From: Anastatus disparis
Lineage: Eukaryota > Arthropoda > Insecta > Hymenoptera > Eupelmidae
Length of the DNA stretch: 64,000 nucleotides
NCBI GenBank assembly: GCA_017163975.1
Contig: JAFFSR010000220.1
Span: forward strand, 14,402,001-14,466,000
Direction of reading: 5' to 3'
The notes under the pieces were generated by a model. The model saw only the letters and a program-made list of their open reading frames with translations. It did no database searches and had not been told where the DNA came from. Position 1 is the first letter of the stretch. Each line of letters starts with the position of its first letter. Below, in pieces: positions 62,172 to 64,000 of this stretch. The position numbers were made by a program, and so were the translations under genes.

Positions 62172-62204
62172 ACGACTAACGAGTATATTATTAACAACTA
62201 AACC
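62166..62204 (+). other. sm: candidate recursive-splicing exon with in-frame stop
   Basis: If the ratchet acceptor is used and the regenerated donor is not, the next good donor is ACC/GTAAGT at 62205, which defines a 39-nt exon. Read in phase after exon D it gives VSTTNEYIINN and then TAA. Inclusion would truncate the protein just after RRM2 and probably trigger nonsense-mediated decay. Vertebrate recursive exons commonly behave this way. It could also be only a decoy that defines the ratchet acceptor. Confidence 0.45.
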
Positions 62205-64000
62205 GTAAGTAGGGTAATTCAATCATTTAATTTGAACACGTTAAAATGTATGTTTACAGTTTAAATTTTCTAAGAATTTAATTTATAATTTCTAATTAAG
62301 TTTAAAGCGCACGTATTCGCATAAGTAGAATTTAGAAGTAAATGCGCTTTTCGTGTGAACAATTAGCAACGTGAGAATTTCATTTTTTTACTCTTGTGTA
62401 TGACAAAAATTTCTAAAACATTGACGTAACGTAATGTTTAACTTTTAGTTATTTAATGTTATTTCCTTCTTTATATTAAAAATTTGATGGATAAGAAAAA
62501 AATTTTTCTTTCAAAAGAACATCTTTATAAACTGATTTTTCAAAGGGAATACACGTAGCAGATAAACAGGAATCATTGCCGGTCTTTTACGTTCTTTATA
62601 CGTTAAGACTTGAATTTTTCTTTTAAAACTTTAAGTAAAAGAAAAACGAGTTTAACTTTTTCCTCGTATCTTGTAAAAGTTATTAAATTATCTTCTTTAA
62701 AAAAGTTCCTTTTTAAAATTTCATATGAATTCTAAAATAATATTTGATACATTAATCGAGAATTTCGTACTTAATGATTTTTGTAATGTTAATATTAGTG
62801 TAATTAATGGAATGATTAGGCTGTTGTTTGTTTATACGCTTGATTAGACTTTACATTAATTCGTGTAAATAGCGTACATCAACTTACATTTCTAATATAA
62901 ATTTTTGTATTCATCGGAAATTTTTTCCTTTGGTTGTGAATAAAATAAATAAAATAAACGCTTCAAATAAAATACGAAAAAAAAGAAATGTGTATGTAAA
63001 ATGAAAATATTCGTGCAATTGAATTTTTTCTATTTAAAAAATAATTCGGAACTAACCAAGTTGTGTAGAGAGTCAACTTAAACCCCCAGGAAAATAACGT
63101 GAGACACATAACACTTTAGCCTTGATTAGCTGTTCACGAAGTAGCGCGCGGCGATATGAGCTTTTGCAAGCGAGTTAAATCCCCTCCCCCGGCTTATATA
63201 GCATTTCTTATCAGCCAGTGCACCTTCTTCCTTCCTTCCTTCCTTTCTTCCAAAACTTACTTTTGCCTTTCTCTTCCGTTTTCTCTTACTCATTCTCTGT
63301 CTCCTTCCTTCTACACTGATATCGAAGAGTCCAACCTTTTCTTTACTTCTTACTCATTTTTCTTCCTTTTTTTTTATGATGTTTATATGAGAATAAAGAT
63401 TCATTCTTTTTTATCGTGTTAGAAGAACTTACTTTTACTTGGGCTTGGAAACAAGTTCGAACAAGTTTTCACAGTGCTAATCTATTTTAAATTGAGATGA
63501 CAAATACAAAGTGTAATAAAGTATTTGATTCTGATAAAGGTTAACTCGCTGTGTAATTTGTAATAATTGTGTTTACTTTGTCGAACTTTAATTACTATTG
63601 ATTTTCTAAAACAGTAATTTTTCATATAAAATAAGAAAGTTTATTGAAAAAAGTTAATTTATGAGTTATTTTAAGATTACAAAATGATGTTTATGGAAAA
63701 TTTTAAATGGGAAAAATGAATAAAACCTTCGATATCAATATATTCGTGTAAATTTACATAGATTTTTCATAATTTTTTTTCCTTTTTTCCTCCTGATAGC
63801 GCTAAACTTTTATCCAAACTCGAATACCACTTTACATTTATATACTACACAATGGCTATCAGATGGCCCCCGTGAATAAGCAATTCTTTTTTTTTTTTTT
63901 TCCTAAAAGCATTTTTTTTATTTGAACCGCATAGTATCACATAAACGATTACCTGCTCGTTTATCAAACTTCTATACATTGTCAAGCTTGAATTTTATTT

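Larger units (their letters stand above)
45007..64000 (+). other. sm: 5' part of a long hnRNP L intron (at least 19 kb)
   Basis: The intron starts with GTAAGC after exon D and runs past the window edge. It holds three SINEs (46091-46284, 53331-53516 and 59057-59249), a short inverted-repeat element (59305-59389), two G-quadruplex motifs (52789-52814 and 61121-61143), a hairpin (60100-60126) and a recursive splice site with a possible small exon at 62165-62204. The rest is AT-rich with GA/CT islands. I found no nested gene on either strand. Confidence 0.85.

Overview
The window is eukaryotic, AT-rich and almost entirely intronic. One gene is recognisable: the plus-strand gene for heterogeneous nuclear ribonucleoprotein L (hnRNP L; Drosophila smooth, sm). 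Four short exons, 297 coding nt in all, are read in phase. They encode a 99-residue segment: a charged linker followed by most of the second RNA recognition motif (RRM2). RRM1 lies off the left edge, and the rest of RRM2 plus RRM3 and RRM4 lie off the right edge. The protein segment, the gene architecture and the tRNA-derived SINEs point to an insect, perhaps a hymenopteran (recognised from memory, no search run).

Layout. 1-17225: end of an upstream intron, with a palindromic transposon remnant (959-1238), a 389-bp palindromic TTAA element (6346-6734), a region of transposon-like palindromes (14074-14335) and several GA/CT tracts. 17226-17269: exon A (linker). 17270-20765: intron of 3.5 kb. 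20766-20835: exon B (start of RRM2). 20836-43780: intron of 22.9 kb with two SINEs, a 398-bp palindromic TTAA element, CA tracts and an old dispersed repeat. 43781-43866: exon C. 43867-44909: a minor-class (U12) AT-AC intron. 44910-45006: exon D. 45007-64000: an intron of at least 19 kb with three more SINEs, two G-quadruplex motifs, a short terminal-inverted-repeat element and a strong recursive-splicing site at 62165/62166.

The two most interesting signals concern splicing of the host gene. First, the intron splitting the RNP1 region of RRM2 has a perfect ATATCCTT donor, a TCCTTAAC branch site and an AC 3' end, and only AT-AC removal restores the conserved Val-Glu-Phe. Second, the last intron carries a polypyrimidine-TGCAG/GTAAGC ratchet site that recreates the same six donor bases as exon D. 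It is followed 39 nt later by ACC/GTAAGT, so a small recursive exon with an in-frame stop could form. hnRNP L is known in vertebrates to autoregulate through a stop-containing exon and CA-rich RNA, so a similar circuit is possible here but unproven.

No other protein gene, rRNA, functional tRNA or CRISPR array could be supported. The other open reading frames are short, low-complexity or unconnected to any family I recognise.
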